From NCBI GenBank assembly GCA_017620335.1, contig JAFZQO010000015.1:1-64000 (forward strand): a DNA stretch of 64,000 nt. The letters are read 5' to 3'. This DNA is from Bacteroidales bacterium. GTDB taxonomy: Bacteria > Bacteroidota > Bacteroidia > Bacteroidales > UBA932. Made by a program: the position numbers and the translations under genes. The notes below the pieces were generated by a model, which did not search any database, was not told the DNA's origin, and was given only the letters and a program-made list of their open reading frames with translations. Positions 42,115 through 50,052 of the stretch are shown piece by piece; position 1 is the stretch's first letter; each line of letters starts with the position of its first letter.

Positions 42115-42869
42115 TGCTCGCCTTGATGATATCCGTGTTCCTGTCCTCCTGCCCCGTGCAGGGGGACGGGAATACGCGTATCATAGAGGAAGGTGGCGCC
42201 GGCTCCTACAAGGCCGTCGCCGTAACGCCCCGGGACTGCCCGGGCACAACCCTTTACTTTCCCGCCGACCTCAAGGCCGCAGCCGCGAAGACCACCTTGC
42301 CCGTAGTCCTCTTCGAAGGGGAGGGCGGGCTGAAATATGAGAAATACCTCAACGAGATAGCCTCGTTCGGATATGTGGTCGCGGATATCGGCCGGGCGGA
42401 CCCGGAGAGTGCGCTGGAAGCCGTGAAGGCTTCCGAGGCCCTCCGGGACATGCCGGCCGGCGACCTGCCCCTGGCCATCGTCTCCGCGGCCGGTCCGGCC
42501 ACGGCCCTGCCCCAGGGAGACCTCCGCACCGTCGTGTACGTCCATTCTTCGCAGCCGGCTCCGGCCCTTCCGGTCCTGTATGTCGCCGGCGGCCTGGACG
42601 CGGACGCATATCTCCGCATCCAGAAGGACTATGACGCCTCGGACGGACAATTCGCCGCAGTGGCCACCTATCCCGCCGGGGCGGAAGGCACTTTCAACGA
42701 TGCTTTCGGCGGGTCCTATTCGATGATCACGCTCCAGTGGCTGGAGTGGCTGCTTAAGGACAAGCCGTGGTCACGGACCATCTTCACCGGTGAGGAGTGC
42801 ATATGCTTCTACACCGGCTGGGGGATCCAATACAAGAATGAAGACATTGTCATAAACGATAATCAATGA
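42114..42869 (+). CDS. Degenerate alpha/beta hydrolase paralogue (nucleophile lost)
   Basis: A 251-residue protein with a lipoprotein-like N terminus (MLALMISVFLSSC). The beginning, GGAGSYKAVAVTPRDCPGTTLYFP, parallels GGSGPFKAIAVSEASLPDFTVYRP of the tandem hydrolase at 26753, and the end (GWGIQYKNEDI) parallels the ends of the two active paralogues. The elbow that is GQSCGG in the others reads VSAAGPA here (123-129), with Ala at the nucleophile position, and the HGGTF block is EGTFNDAFGG without the His. It is probably a binding or structural pseudo-enzyme. The ATG overlaps the upstream stop, and its own stop overlaps the next start, so its product level is tied to the two ceramidase-fold proteins. 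Confidence 0.78.
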   Translation: MLALMISVFLSSCPVQGDGNTRIIEEGGAGSYKAVAVTPRDCPGTTLYFPADLKAAAAKTTLPVVLFEGEGGLKYEKYLNEIASFGYVVADIGRADPESALEAVKASEALRDMPAGDLPLAIVSAAGPATALPQGDLRTVVYVHSSQPAPALPVLYVAGGLDADAYLRIQKDYDASDGQFAAVATYPAGAEGTFNDAFGGSYSMITLQWLEWLLKDKPWSRTIFTGEECICFYTGWGIQYKNEDIVINDNQ

Positions 42870-44218
42870 TGAAAAGGATAATGCTGACCCTGCTCGGAGT
42901 CCTCATGCTCGCGGCGGGGATCTGCCACGCACAGCAGCGCGGACAGCTTTATGCCGGAGCGTCCAAGTCCGACATCACCCCGGACGAGGCCTCCCTGCCC
43001 AAGACTTCCCAGGGCATCCTGGACCATTGTCACGCCCGTGCGATCGTGTTCACGAACGGCATCACCAAGGCCGCCTTCGTGTCCATCGACGCAGCCATGG
43101 GCAACATCCGCATGGTCAACGCCGTCAACGAGCGCGCGGCCAAGGAGCTGGGCATCCCCGAGGGGAATATACTTTACAACTGGACCCACACACATTCCGG
43201 TTCCTCCGTCTTCGGTGATGAGCTCAACAACCGCGTCTTCCAGGCGCTGAAGGAGGCGAACGACCGCCTTGTGCCCGCCAAGGTGGGCTACGGCAGCGGC
43301 GTCTGCTACCTCAACGTCAAGCGCGACCTCTTCGACCCCGAGCGCGGGACGTGGTGGGAAGGCCCGGACTATGACGGCAAATCCGACAAGACCGTGGCTG
43401 TCATCTACTTCGAGGGACTTGACGGCAAGCCCATCGCGACCTATTTCAACTACGCGATGCACGCCGTCATCACCGGCAACACCGACAAGGTGAGCGCCGA
43501 CTTCCCGGGCGAGGCCGAGACCTACATCGAGAGCCGCTACGGCGACGATTTCGTGGCCTGCTTCGCTTCCGGAGCCGCCGGAGACCAGAACCCGATCTAC
43601 TTCCAGCAGACCTTCGACCTGCGCGACATCCGCATCAAGGATTACGCGGAGCGCGGGGAGGACATCTCCAACGCGATGCCTCCGGGCGGCCAGGGCCTCG
43701 ACCGCAGCAAGCCCGAGGTGCAGCGCCTGCTCGGCGAGCAGGAGCGCATGATACGCAGTTACGGCCAGATCCTCGGTGAGGAGGTGAAGTATGTGATAAT
43801 GATGATGCGCCGCTTCGAGACCGACGTCACCCTGACCTGTCTCCACAAGACCGTCAGTTGCCCGGCGCGCCGCCAGCTGAACGGCGGCGGCCGTGCCGGC
43901 TATGCCGGTGAGTACGAGGATGCGGGCGAGGCCACCATCGACCTCCACCTGACCATGCTTGACGACATCCCGGTGGTCGGTACCAGCGGTGAGCCTTACA
44001 ATCCCATCGCGGTGGAGCTCAAGGAGAAGTCGCCGTATGCACGCACGATGCTGACCACTCTCTGCCAGGGCACGTTCACCGGCTATATCCCGGACGACGA
44101 GTCCTACGGCGCCCAGTCCTTCGAGGTGCTCGGCTCCCGCTTCAAGCAGGGTTATGCCCAGAAGGCCATCGTCGAAGGCGCCCTCGACCTCATCCACGAG
44201 GCGACGCACGGCAAATGA
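42866..44218 (+). CDS. Ceramidase-fold hydrolase, copy 2
   Basis: A 450-residue exported protein (signal ending CHAQ), a close paralogue of the gene at 40759 with long identical blocks such as CYLNVKRDLFDPERGTWW and QTFDLRDIRI. Here the metal motif is the standard WTHTHSG (His108, His110). The GDQNP motif at 239-243 again replaces GDxSP. The conserved blocks RRQLNGGGRAGYAG and GTSGEPYNPIAVELK are shared with copy 1 and may form the pocket. Function unproven; last gene of the SusCD unit, with a double hairpin/terminator directly downstream. Start may be 42866 or 42869. Confidence 0.8.
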   Translation: MMKRIMLTLLGVLMLAAGICHAQQRGQLYAGASKSDITPDEASLPKTSQGILDHCHARAIVFTNGITKAAFVSIDAAMGNIRMVNAVNERAAKELGIPEGNILYNWTHTHSGSSVFGDELNNRVFQALKEANDRLVPAKVGYGSGVCYLNVKRDLFDPERGTWWEGPDYDGKSDKTVAVIYFEGLDGKPIATYFNYAMHAVITGNTDKVSADFPGEAETYIESRYGDDFVACFASGAAGDQNPIYFQQTFDLRDIRIKDYAERGEDISNAMPPGGQGLDRSKPEVQRLLGEQERMIRSYGQILGEEVKYVIMMMRRFETDVTLTCLHKTVSCPARRQLNGGGRAGYAGEYEDAGEATIDLHLTMLDDIPVVGTSGEPYNPIAVELKEKSPYARTMLTTLCQGTFTGYIPDDESYGAQSFEVLGSRFKQGYAQKAIVEGALDLIHEATHGK

Positions 44219-44223
44219 TAAGC

Positions 44224-44253
44224 GTACCCTGCGGGCGTTTACCCGCAGGGTAT
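44224..44253. repeat. Inverted repeat, copy 1 of a tandem hairpin pair
   Basis: Perfect 11-bp stem TACCCTGCGGG (44225-44235) with its complement (44242-44252) around loop CGTTTA. Almost the same 29 bases recur 43 bases downstream, with only the first and last loop bases changed. Confidence 0.85.
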
Positions 44254-44265
44254 AGCGTTTAAGGA

Positions 44266-44307
44266 GGTACCCTGCGGGTGTTTGCCCGCAGGGTACCACA
44301 TTTTTTT
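44266..44307 (+). terminator. Strong hairpin terminator, copy 2 of the pair
   Basis: Perfect 13-bp stem (44266-44278 with 44285-44297), loop TGTTTG, then ACA and seven T (44301-44307). It ends the long SusCD/hydrolase transcript. Confidence 0.85.
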
Positions 44308-44309
44308 CG

Positions 44310-44337
44310 TTGAAAACGGAAAAGCTTCGTATCTTTG
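44310..44337 (+). promoter_or_regulatory. Promoter of the DUF2723 gene
   Basis: TTG at 44310-44312, 17 bases, TATCTTTG at 44330-44337, 25 bases before the ATG at 44363. The -33 side is slightly close, but the -7 box is perfect. Transcription from here excludes the ATG at 44282 inside the terminator. Confidence 0.65.
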
Positions 44338-44362
44338 TATTCTTGCGGAGAAATTGAGAATT

Positions 44363-47300
44363 ATGGATAACAAGAAATTCACGCTGTGGAACAGGATCGG
44401 GGCGGCCGCCGTTTTCGTGGTCTCGCTGGTCACGTATCTCTCCACCATAGAGCCCACCGCTTCCTTCTGGGACTGCGGCGAGTTCATAGCTTCGTCGTAC
44501 AAGCTTGAGGTCGGACACCCCCCGGGGAACCCGGTGTTCCAGCTCATCGCCCGCGTCTTCACGATGTTCGGGGACAACATGCACGCCGCGGTGCTCGTCA
44601 ACGCGATGAGCGCCCTGTGCTCCGCCCTGACCATCTTCTTCCTTTACCTGACCATCGTTTTCTTCGCAAAGAGGCTGGTCAGGCCCGGGAAGGACGGGTG
44701 CTACGATACGGGCGGCGCGCTGGCCGTGATCGGCAGCGCCGCCGTGGGAGCCCTGGCGTACTGCTTCTCCGACACCTTCTGGTTCTCCGCCGTGGAGGGT
44801 GAGGTCTATGCGATGTCGTCGCTGTTCACCGCGCTGGTATTTTGGTCCATGACCAAGTGGTACGAGCAGGCCGACAGGCCCCATGCCAACCGCTGGATCG
44901 TCCTCATCTCCTTCCTGATGGGCCTTTCCATCGGCATCCACCTGCTGAACCTCCTGGCCATCCCGGTCCTCGTTTTCATGTTCTACTACAGGAACCGCGA
45001 GGACAATCCTTTCACGTTCTGGGAGCTGGTCAAGATACTTCTCATCGGAGCGGTGATCCTCGGCCTGCTGGTCTTCCTGTTCATCCCGTACCTGCCCAAG
45101 CTGGCGGCATATGTGGACCTGTTCTTCGTGAACGTCCTCGGCCTGCCGTACAATACCGGAGCGGCCTTCTTCATGGTCGCCCTGCTGGCGCTGTGCTTCT
45201 GGGGGCTCTTCCGCACCTTGAAGCGCAAGAAGGTGTTCTGGAACACGGCCCTGCTGTGCTGCACGACCATAATCATCGGTTTCTCCATCTTCAGCATCGA
45301 CATCATCCGCTCCTGCGCCAAGACCCCGACCAACGAGTACCAGCCGGACAACGCCTTCACGCTCGTCCGTTACCTCTCGCGTGAGCAGTACGGCTCGACC
45401 CCCATCGTCTACGGACAGTATTTCGACGCCCCGTACGAGCTGTACTCGACCAGATACTGGGCCCCGCTGAACGGCAAGTACTTCCACGCCGACGGCCCCG
45501 TCGACGCCAAGTACGACTCTTCCGGGAAGATGCTCTTCCCCCGCATGTGGAGCGGAATGGACCAGAGGACCGTCAATTTCTACGAGACATACATGAACGG
45601 CAAGGGCAGGCGCATCGCGGGGCGCGAGCACCGCAAGCCCACCATGGGCGCCAACCTCGCCTATTTCCTCGACTACCAGCTCAACTGGATGTACTGGCGT
45701 TACTTCATGTGGAACTTTGTCGGACGCCAGAACGAGATCCACGGCCAGATGCCCGGGGACCTCTTCTACGGCAACTGGGAGAGCGGAATCGGCTTCATAG
45801 ACAGGTTCAGGCTCGGGGACCAGACCGACGCCCCGGCCATCCTCGGCGAGAACAAGGGCAAGAACCACTATTTCTTCCTGCCCCTGCTGCTGGGCCTCCT
45901 GGGCCTCTTCTTCCAGTTCGAGCGCGACAAGCGAGGCAGCTGGCTGGTATTTCTGCTGTTCTTCATGACGGGTATCGCCGTGGTGGTATACCTGAACCAG
46001 CCGCCTTTCCAGGTACGTGAGCGCGACTATGCCTACGCCGGCTCCTTCTATTCGTTCTCGATATGGATAGGACTGGGCGTGGCGGCGCTGTGCTCGTGGC
46101 TGAACGACGCCCTGAAGGGGCGCCACGCCACGGCTTCCGCCGCCGCAGTCACCGTCGCCTGCCTCTGCGTGCCGGCTCTGATGGCCGCCGAGAACTGGGA
46201 CGACCACGACCGCTCCAACCGCCGCACCTCCACAGAGATGGCCTCGAACTATCTCAATTCCGTGGGTCCGGACGGCATCCTGATAACCCACGGCGACAAC
46301 GATACCTTCCCTCTCTGGTATGCCCAAGAGGTGGAGGGCATACGCACCGACGTGCGCGTGGTGAACACCTCGCTGCTCGGCACCGACTGGCACATCGACC
46401 AGATGAAGTACGCCGTCAACGAGTCCGCCCCGCTGCCGCTTACGGTTGGCCCGGAGCAGTACCTCTACGGTACGAACGAATACATCTTTATCTACGATTC
46501 CCGTGAGCAGCCCATGCTGCTGTCCGACGTGATGACCGTGTTCAAGCACCCTGACGTCAAGGTTACGGTGTCAAGCGGCAAGAAGGTGGATTACATCATC
46601 TCCCGCAAGCTCATCGTCCCCGTCAACAAGGAGAACGCCATCAGGAGCGGCATCGTGAGCCCCAAGTTCGCGGACGCCGTGCCTGACAGCATAGTCCTGG
46701 AGATCCCGGCTGACAAGGATTATCTCACCAAGCCCGAGCTCTTCATGCTCGACCTGCTCTCCAACTATCAGTGGGACAGGCCCCTGCACATGCTCAACCA
46801 GGGAGGTGACCTCAATATCGGCATCAAGGACTACCTGATGTACGAGGGCTATTCCTGCAAGTTCGTCCCCTTCAAGAACAAGATGACGAATACCGATCCC
46901 GGCATCCTGGACACCGACCGCCTGTATGACCTGATGACCAACGTCTTCAAGTGGGACGCCATCTCCCGCGACGACTATTTCGTCGATTACCAGAACCTCT
47001 ACACGCACCTGGGAGTCATGTCCCAGCGCGGGCTCTTCGTCAATGCCGCCACGGCCTTCCTGAAGGCCGGCGAGAAGGACCGCGCCCTGGAGATGCTCGA
47101 CAAGTGCCAGAGGGTCTTAAGGCGCGAGTCCTATCCGTTGGAGAGCATCCCCGTGGGATTCTCCGGCAACGACTACATGGTCTGCGAGATGGTGGATCTC
47201 TACTACAGGCTCGGCCAGCCTGACAAGGCCCGCGAGCTGGCTGTAGATTTCTTCAACGAGGTGCTGGTCTCGGCGCGCTTCTACCTTGAATACTACGACT

Positions 47301-47515
47301 ACGCCCAGTCGGAGTTCGAGCTCTGCGGGCAGTACGTCTATTACCTGCAGGATATCGTCAATTCCGCGGGCGACAAGGAACTTGCCGCGAAGATAGGGAA
47401 CAATTTCGAGGCGCTGATGGACTACGTCACCGGCGAGATCGACTCCGTCCGGGAAGGACAGGTCATCGAAGAGGGGCAGGTCATCGAGTCGGACAGTGTG
47501 GTCGTCTGGAATTAG
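44363..47515 (+). CDS. DUF2723 membrane protein (GT-C glycosyltransferase-like)
   Basis: A 1050-residue integral membrane protein of the DUF2723 family, common in Bacteroidetes and related to protein O-mannosyltransferases of the GT-C fold. The first loop after helix 1 has PTASFWDCGEFIASSYKLE with the acidic residues expected of GT-C enzymes, and GHPPGNPVF follows. About ten membrane helices fill residues 10-620, then a soluble extracytoplasmic part with helical repeats (about 860-1030). In Bacteroidetes members of this family are candidates for general protein O-glycosylation or lipid-linked sugar transfer. The ATG at 44363 is downstream of the promoter. It overlaps the convergent methyltransferase gene by four bases. 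Confidence 0.88.
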   Translation: MDNKKFTLWNRIGAAAVFVVSLVTYLSTIEPTASFWDCGEFIASSYKLEVGHPPGNPVFQLIARVFTMFGDNMHAAVLVNAMSALCSALTIFFLYLTIVFFAKRLVRPGKDGCYDTGGALAVIGSAAVGALAYCFSDTFWFSAVEGEVYAMSSLFTALVFWSMTKWYEQADRPHANRWIVLISFLMGLSIGIHLLNLLAIPVLVFMFYYRNREDNPFTFWELVKILLIGAVILGLLVFLFIPYLPKLAAYVDLFFVNVLGLPYNTGAAFFMVALLALCFWGLFRTLKRKKVFWNTALLCCTTIIIGFSIFSIDIIRSCAKTPTNEYQPDNAFTLVRYLSREQYGSTPIVYGQYFDAPYELYSTRYWAPLNGKYFHADGPVDAKYDSSGKMLFPRMWSGMDQRTVNFYETYMNGKGRRIAGREHRKPTMGANLAYFLDYQLNWMYWRYFMWNFVGRQNEIHGQMPGDLFYGNWESGIGFIDRFRLGDQTDAPAILGENKGKNHYFFLPLLLGLLGLFFQFERDKRGSWLVFLLFFMTGIAVVVYLNQPPFQVRERDYAYAGSFYSFSIWIGLGVAALCSWLNDALKGRHATASAAAVTVACLCVPALMAAENWDDHDRSNRRTSTEMASNYLNSVGPDGILITHGDNDTFPLWYAQEVEGIRTDVRVVNTSLLGTDWHIDQMKYAVNESAPLPLTVGPEQYLYGTNEYIFIYDSREQPMLLSDVMTVFKHPDVKVTVSSGKKVDYIISRKLIVPVNKENAIRSGIVSPKFADAVPDSIVLEIPADKDYLTKPELFMLDLLSNYQWDRPLHMLNQGGDLNIGIKDYLMYEGYSCKFVPFKNKMTNTDPGILDTDRLYDLMTNVFKWDAISRDDYFVDYQNLYTHLGVMSQRGLFVNAATAFLKAGEKDRALEMLDKCQRVLRRESYPLESIPVGFSGNDYMVCEMVDLYYRLGQPDKARELAVDFFNEVLVSARFYLEYYDYAQSEFELCGQYVYYLQDIVNSAGDKELAAKIGNNFEALMDYVTGEIDSVREGQVIEEGQVIESDSVVVWN

Positions 47516-48447
47516 CGCTTAAGTCGTACGAAGATAGAGAGCGGGAGGGCTTTGCCGAAGCTGTCAAGCAGGGCAAGCTCCCCGCTCTCCATTTCGTATC
47601 CGCCCTTGTCCTTGAGGCCGAAGGCCTCCCGCACCACGGTTTCGCCCAACAGGGCGGAATATCCGTTGGAATACAGGTTGAGGACCATGAAGGAATCCTT
47701 CGGTGCGAGGATCTGCGAGACGTTTTTCAGCATGTCGAAAAGGCATTCGTCGAGTTTCCAGCGCTCGCCGTCCGGGCCGTGCCCATAGGCGGGCGGATCC
47801 AGGATGATGCCCTGGTATAGATTGCCCCTGCGGGCCTCCCTGCGGGCGAATTTCATCGCATCCTCCACCACCCAGCGTATGCCGTCCAGGCCGCTGGCCT
47901 CCATGTTCTCCTTGGCCCAGGTCACGACCTGGCGCACGGAGTCGAGATGGGTGACGTCGGCGCCTGCGGCCTTGGCCGCCAGCGACGCCGCACCCGTGTA
48001 CGCAAAGAGATTGAGCACTTTGGGTTTGGGAAGGCCTTCCTTCTGCGCCTTCTGCACGAGGTTCCGGGTGTTGGAGAAGATGTACTCCCAGTTAGGGGCC
48101 TGCTCGGGGAAGACGCCCACATGCTTGAATGAGGTGAGCCCGAGGCGCAACCTGAGGCTCAGGCCGGGTTGCTCGCCGGGGTAGGAGATATACCACTGGT
48201 CGTCCATCCTCTTCATGCGCTCCCATGTGCCGCTGTCCTCCTTGCCAGCCTTGCCGAAACCGGCGCCCGGCGCGAAGCGGGTGTGCATCAGGCGCGCCCA
48301 TTCCGCTTCGTCCAAGGTTTTGTCCCACAGGGCCTTCGGCTCGGGACGGGCCATTACGAAACGGCCGTAACGTTCGAGCTTCTCACCCTTTCCGGAGTCA
48401 ATGATTTCGTAGTCCTTCCAGGACGGTGCGGGATATTCGGTTTTCAT
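47512..48447 (-). CDS. Class I SAM-dependent rRNA-methyltransferase-like protein
   Basis: A 311-residue methyltransferase resembling RlmI/RlmK-type enzymes without the N-terminal PUA domain. SAM motif I is VLNLFAYTGAASLAAKAAGA, the acidic loop end is THLDSVRQVVTWAKENM, and the catalytic-type motif is IILDPPAYGHG, all diagnostic of this group. The target is probably 23S rRNA, but this is inferred. The ATG at 48447 is preferred; a GTG at 48453 would add two residues. It is divergent from pgk, with its own candidate -7 box. Confidence 0.87.
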   Translation of the reverse strand: MKTEYPAPSWKDYEIIDSGKGEKLERYGRFVMARPEPKALWDKTLDEAEWARLMHTRFAPGAGFGKAGKEDSGTWERMKRMDDQWYISYPGEQPGLSLRLRLGLTSFKHVGVFPEQAPNWEYIFSNTRNLVQKAQKEGLPKPKVLNLFAYTGAASLAAKAAGADVTHLDSVRQVVTWAKENMEASGLDGIRWVVEDAMKFARREARRGNLYQGIILDPPAYGHGPDGERWKLDECLFDMLKNVSQILAPKDSFMVLNLYSNGYSALLGETVVREAFGLKDKGGYEMESGELALLDSFGKALPLSIFVRLKR

Positions 48448-48467
48448 GTTCACGCAGATTATCGGTA

Positions 48468-48475
48468 CAAAGATA
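48468..48475 (-). promoter_or_regulatory. -7 box of the methyltransferase gene
   Basis: Reads TATCTTTG on the minus strand, 20 bases before the ATG. Divergent to the pgk box; -33 not clear. Confidence 0.5.
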
Positions 48476-48497
48476 ATGGTTATTCGCCGAAAATAGT

Positions 48498-48505
48498 TAT
48501 TTTTG
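48498..48505 (+). promoter_or_regulatory. -7 box of pgk
   Basis: TATTTTTG, 36 bases before the pgk ATG, consistent with TAnnTTTG. The -33 element is not distinct. Confidence 0.5.
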
Positions 48506-48541
48506 TAGTTACCCGAAAGGAAATCATTAACATTAACCTAT

Positions 48542-49795
48542 ATGCAACAGTACATCGATTCCTACGATTTCACCGGAAAGAAAGCCATCGTCCGCGTTGA
48601 TTTCAACGTCCCCCTCAACGAGAATTTCGAGATTACAGACGACACCCGCATCCGCGCCGCCATGCCCACCCTCAAGAAGGTCCTTGAGAAGGGAGGTTCC
48701 CTCATCATCATGTCGCATCTCGGCCGCCCCAAGAAGGTCGATCCGAAGTTCTCTCTCAAGCACATCATCGGCCGCGTGTCCGAGCGCCTCGGCGTCCCGG
48801 TACAGTTCGCCGAAGACTGCATGAAGGCCGATGAGCAGGCTGCCGCCCTCAAGCCGGGCGAGGTCCTGCTGCTCGAGAACCTCCGCTACTACGCCGAGGA
48901 GGAGGGCAAGCCCCGCGGGCTCGCGGAGGACGCCACCGACGAGGAGAAGAAGGCCGCCAAGGCCGCCGTCAAGGAGAGCCAGAAGGCCTTCGTCAAGAAG
49001 CTCGCCTCCTACGCCGACTGCTACATCAACGACGCCTTCGGCACCGCCCACCGCGCCCACGCCTCCACCGCGCTGATTGCCAAGTATTTCCCGAACGACA
49101 AGATGTTCGGCTATCTCATGGAAGGTGAGATCAAGGCCATCGACCACGTGCTGCACGAGGCCGAGCGCCCGCTGACCGCCATCGTCGGCGGCTCCAAGGT
49201 CTCCTCCAAGCTCGCCGTCCTCAAGAACCTCGTCGGCAAGGTCGACAACCTCATCATCGGCGGCGGCATGGGCTACACCTTCATCAAGGCCCAGGGAGGC
49301 CGTATCGGCAATTCCCTCCATGAGGACGACCTCATGCCGGACGCCCTCGCCATCCTCGAGGAGGCCAAGGCCAAGGGCGTGAAGGTTTACCTTTCCACCG
49401 AGGCCGTAGGCACCCAGGAGTTCTCCAACGAGGCCGAGACCCAGATCTTCTCCTCCTGCGACATCCCTGACGGATGGGAGGGAGTCGACGCGGGTCCCCA
49501 CACCCTCGCCGCGTGGAAGAAGGTCATCGACAACTCCAAGACCATCCTCTGGAACGGTCCCGTCGGTGTCTTCGAGATTCCTCTTTTCGCCAAGGGTACG
49601 CTCCGCATCGCCCAGGACCTCGCCGAGGTCACCGCGCAGGGCGCGTTCACCCTCGTCGGCGGCGGCGACTCCGTTGCGGCCGTCACCCAGATGGGCTATG
49701 CCGACAAGGTGAGCTACGTCTCCACCGGCGGCGGCGCCATGCTCGAGGCCATCGAAGGAAAGGAACTCCCCGGCATCGCCGCCATCAGGGAGTAA
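48542..49795 (+). CDS. pgk: Phosphoglycerate kinase
   Basis: A 417-residue phosphoglycerate kinase, the glycolytic enzyme moving phosphate between 1,3-bisphosphoglycerate and ADP. Signatures: RVDFNVPL near the N terminus (substrate loop), [31 protein letters not shown], and WNGPVGVFE, ending in the nucleotide-binding GGGDSVAAV. Full length for the family. Monocistronic, with a terminator about 90 bases downstream. Codons are strongly GC-ending with heavy use of favoured codons, as expected of a highly expressed gene. Confidence 0.98.
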   Translation: MQQYIDSYDFTGKKAIVRVDFNVPLNENFEITDDTRIRAAMPTLKKVLEKGGSLIIMSHLGRPKKVDPKFSLKHIIGRVSERLGVPVQFAEDCMKADEQAAALKPGEVLLLENLRYYAEEEGKPRGLAEDATDEEKKAAKAAVKESQKAFVKKLASYADCYINDAFGTAHRAHASTALIAKYFPNDKMFGYLMEGEIKAIDHVLHEAERPLTAIVGGSKVSSKLAVLKNLVGKVDNLIIGGGMGYTFIKAQGGRIGNSLHEDDLMPDALAILEEAKAKGVKVYLSTEAVGTQEFSNEAETQIFSSCDIPDGWEGVDAGPHTLAAWKKVIDNSKTILWNGPVGVFEIPLFAKGTLRIAQDLAEVTAQGAFTLVGGGDSVAAVTQMGYADKVSYVSTGGGAMLEAIEGKELPGIAAIRE

Positions 49796-49818
49796 TCCTC
49801 CTCCCAGGGCTGTCGCCC

Positions 49819-49855
49819 CGGCCGTAGCCTGGCCCTCCGGGCCGTCGGCTATGGT
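49819..49855. repeat. GC-rich imperfect hairpin after pgk
   Basis: Nested complementary blocks: CCGTAGCC with GGCTATGG (one G-T pair) outside, GGCCC with GGGCC inside. There is no T run next to it. It could be part of the pgk 3' end structure or a dispersed repeat element. Confidence 0.5.
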
Positions 49856-49881
49856 CGCTAACCATTTTATAATCAGACTAT

Positions 49882-49932
49882 TACCACTCTTGACTACCCC
49901 TCTGAACCATGGGTAGTAAAGAGTGGTATTTT
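49882..49932. terminator. Long terminator between pgk and the GH95 gene
   Basis: Stem of 10 pairs, one G-A mismatch and 7 pairs (49882-49899 with 49911-49928), 11-base loop, then TTTT (49929-49932). The opposite side is also AT-rich (TTAT before the stem), but both neighbours read to the right, so its job is to end pgk transcription. Confidence 0.85.
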
Positions 49933-50005
49933 AATGAATGTCAAGTAGTTCCTGACCACGACAAAGCAAACAAGATGGTTGAATAGCCGTCCTGTCGCAA
50001 TGAGT

Positions 50006-50036
50006 TTTGAGTGGAAGGGAGTTTTGTGTATATTTG
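50006..50036 (+). promoter_or_regulatory. Promoter of the GH95 gene
   Basis: TTTG at 50006-50009, exactly 19 bases, TATATTTG at 50029-50036. A full match; transcription would start near 50043, excluding the in-frame ATG at 50011. Confidence 0.85.
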
Positions 50037-50052
50037 TGAGAGTTTTACTTCT

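Noticed and set aside
40759-44218. True neutral ceramidases acting on sphingolipids
   Set aside because: The serine of the GDxSP motif is absent, the C-terminal domain is missing and the genes lie in a sugar-use operon.
42863-46549. A 1228-codon minus-strand open frame across two ceramidase-type/DUF2723 genes
   Set aside because: It spans two unrelated well-supported plus-strand genes and the terminator between them; the translation is His/Gly/Val-rich shadow sequence.
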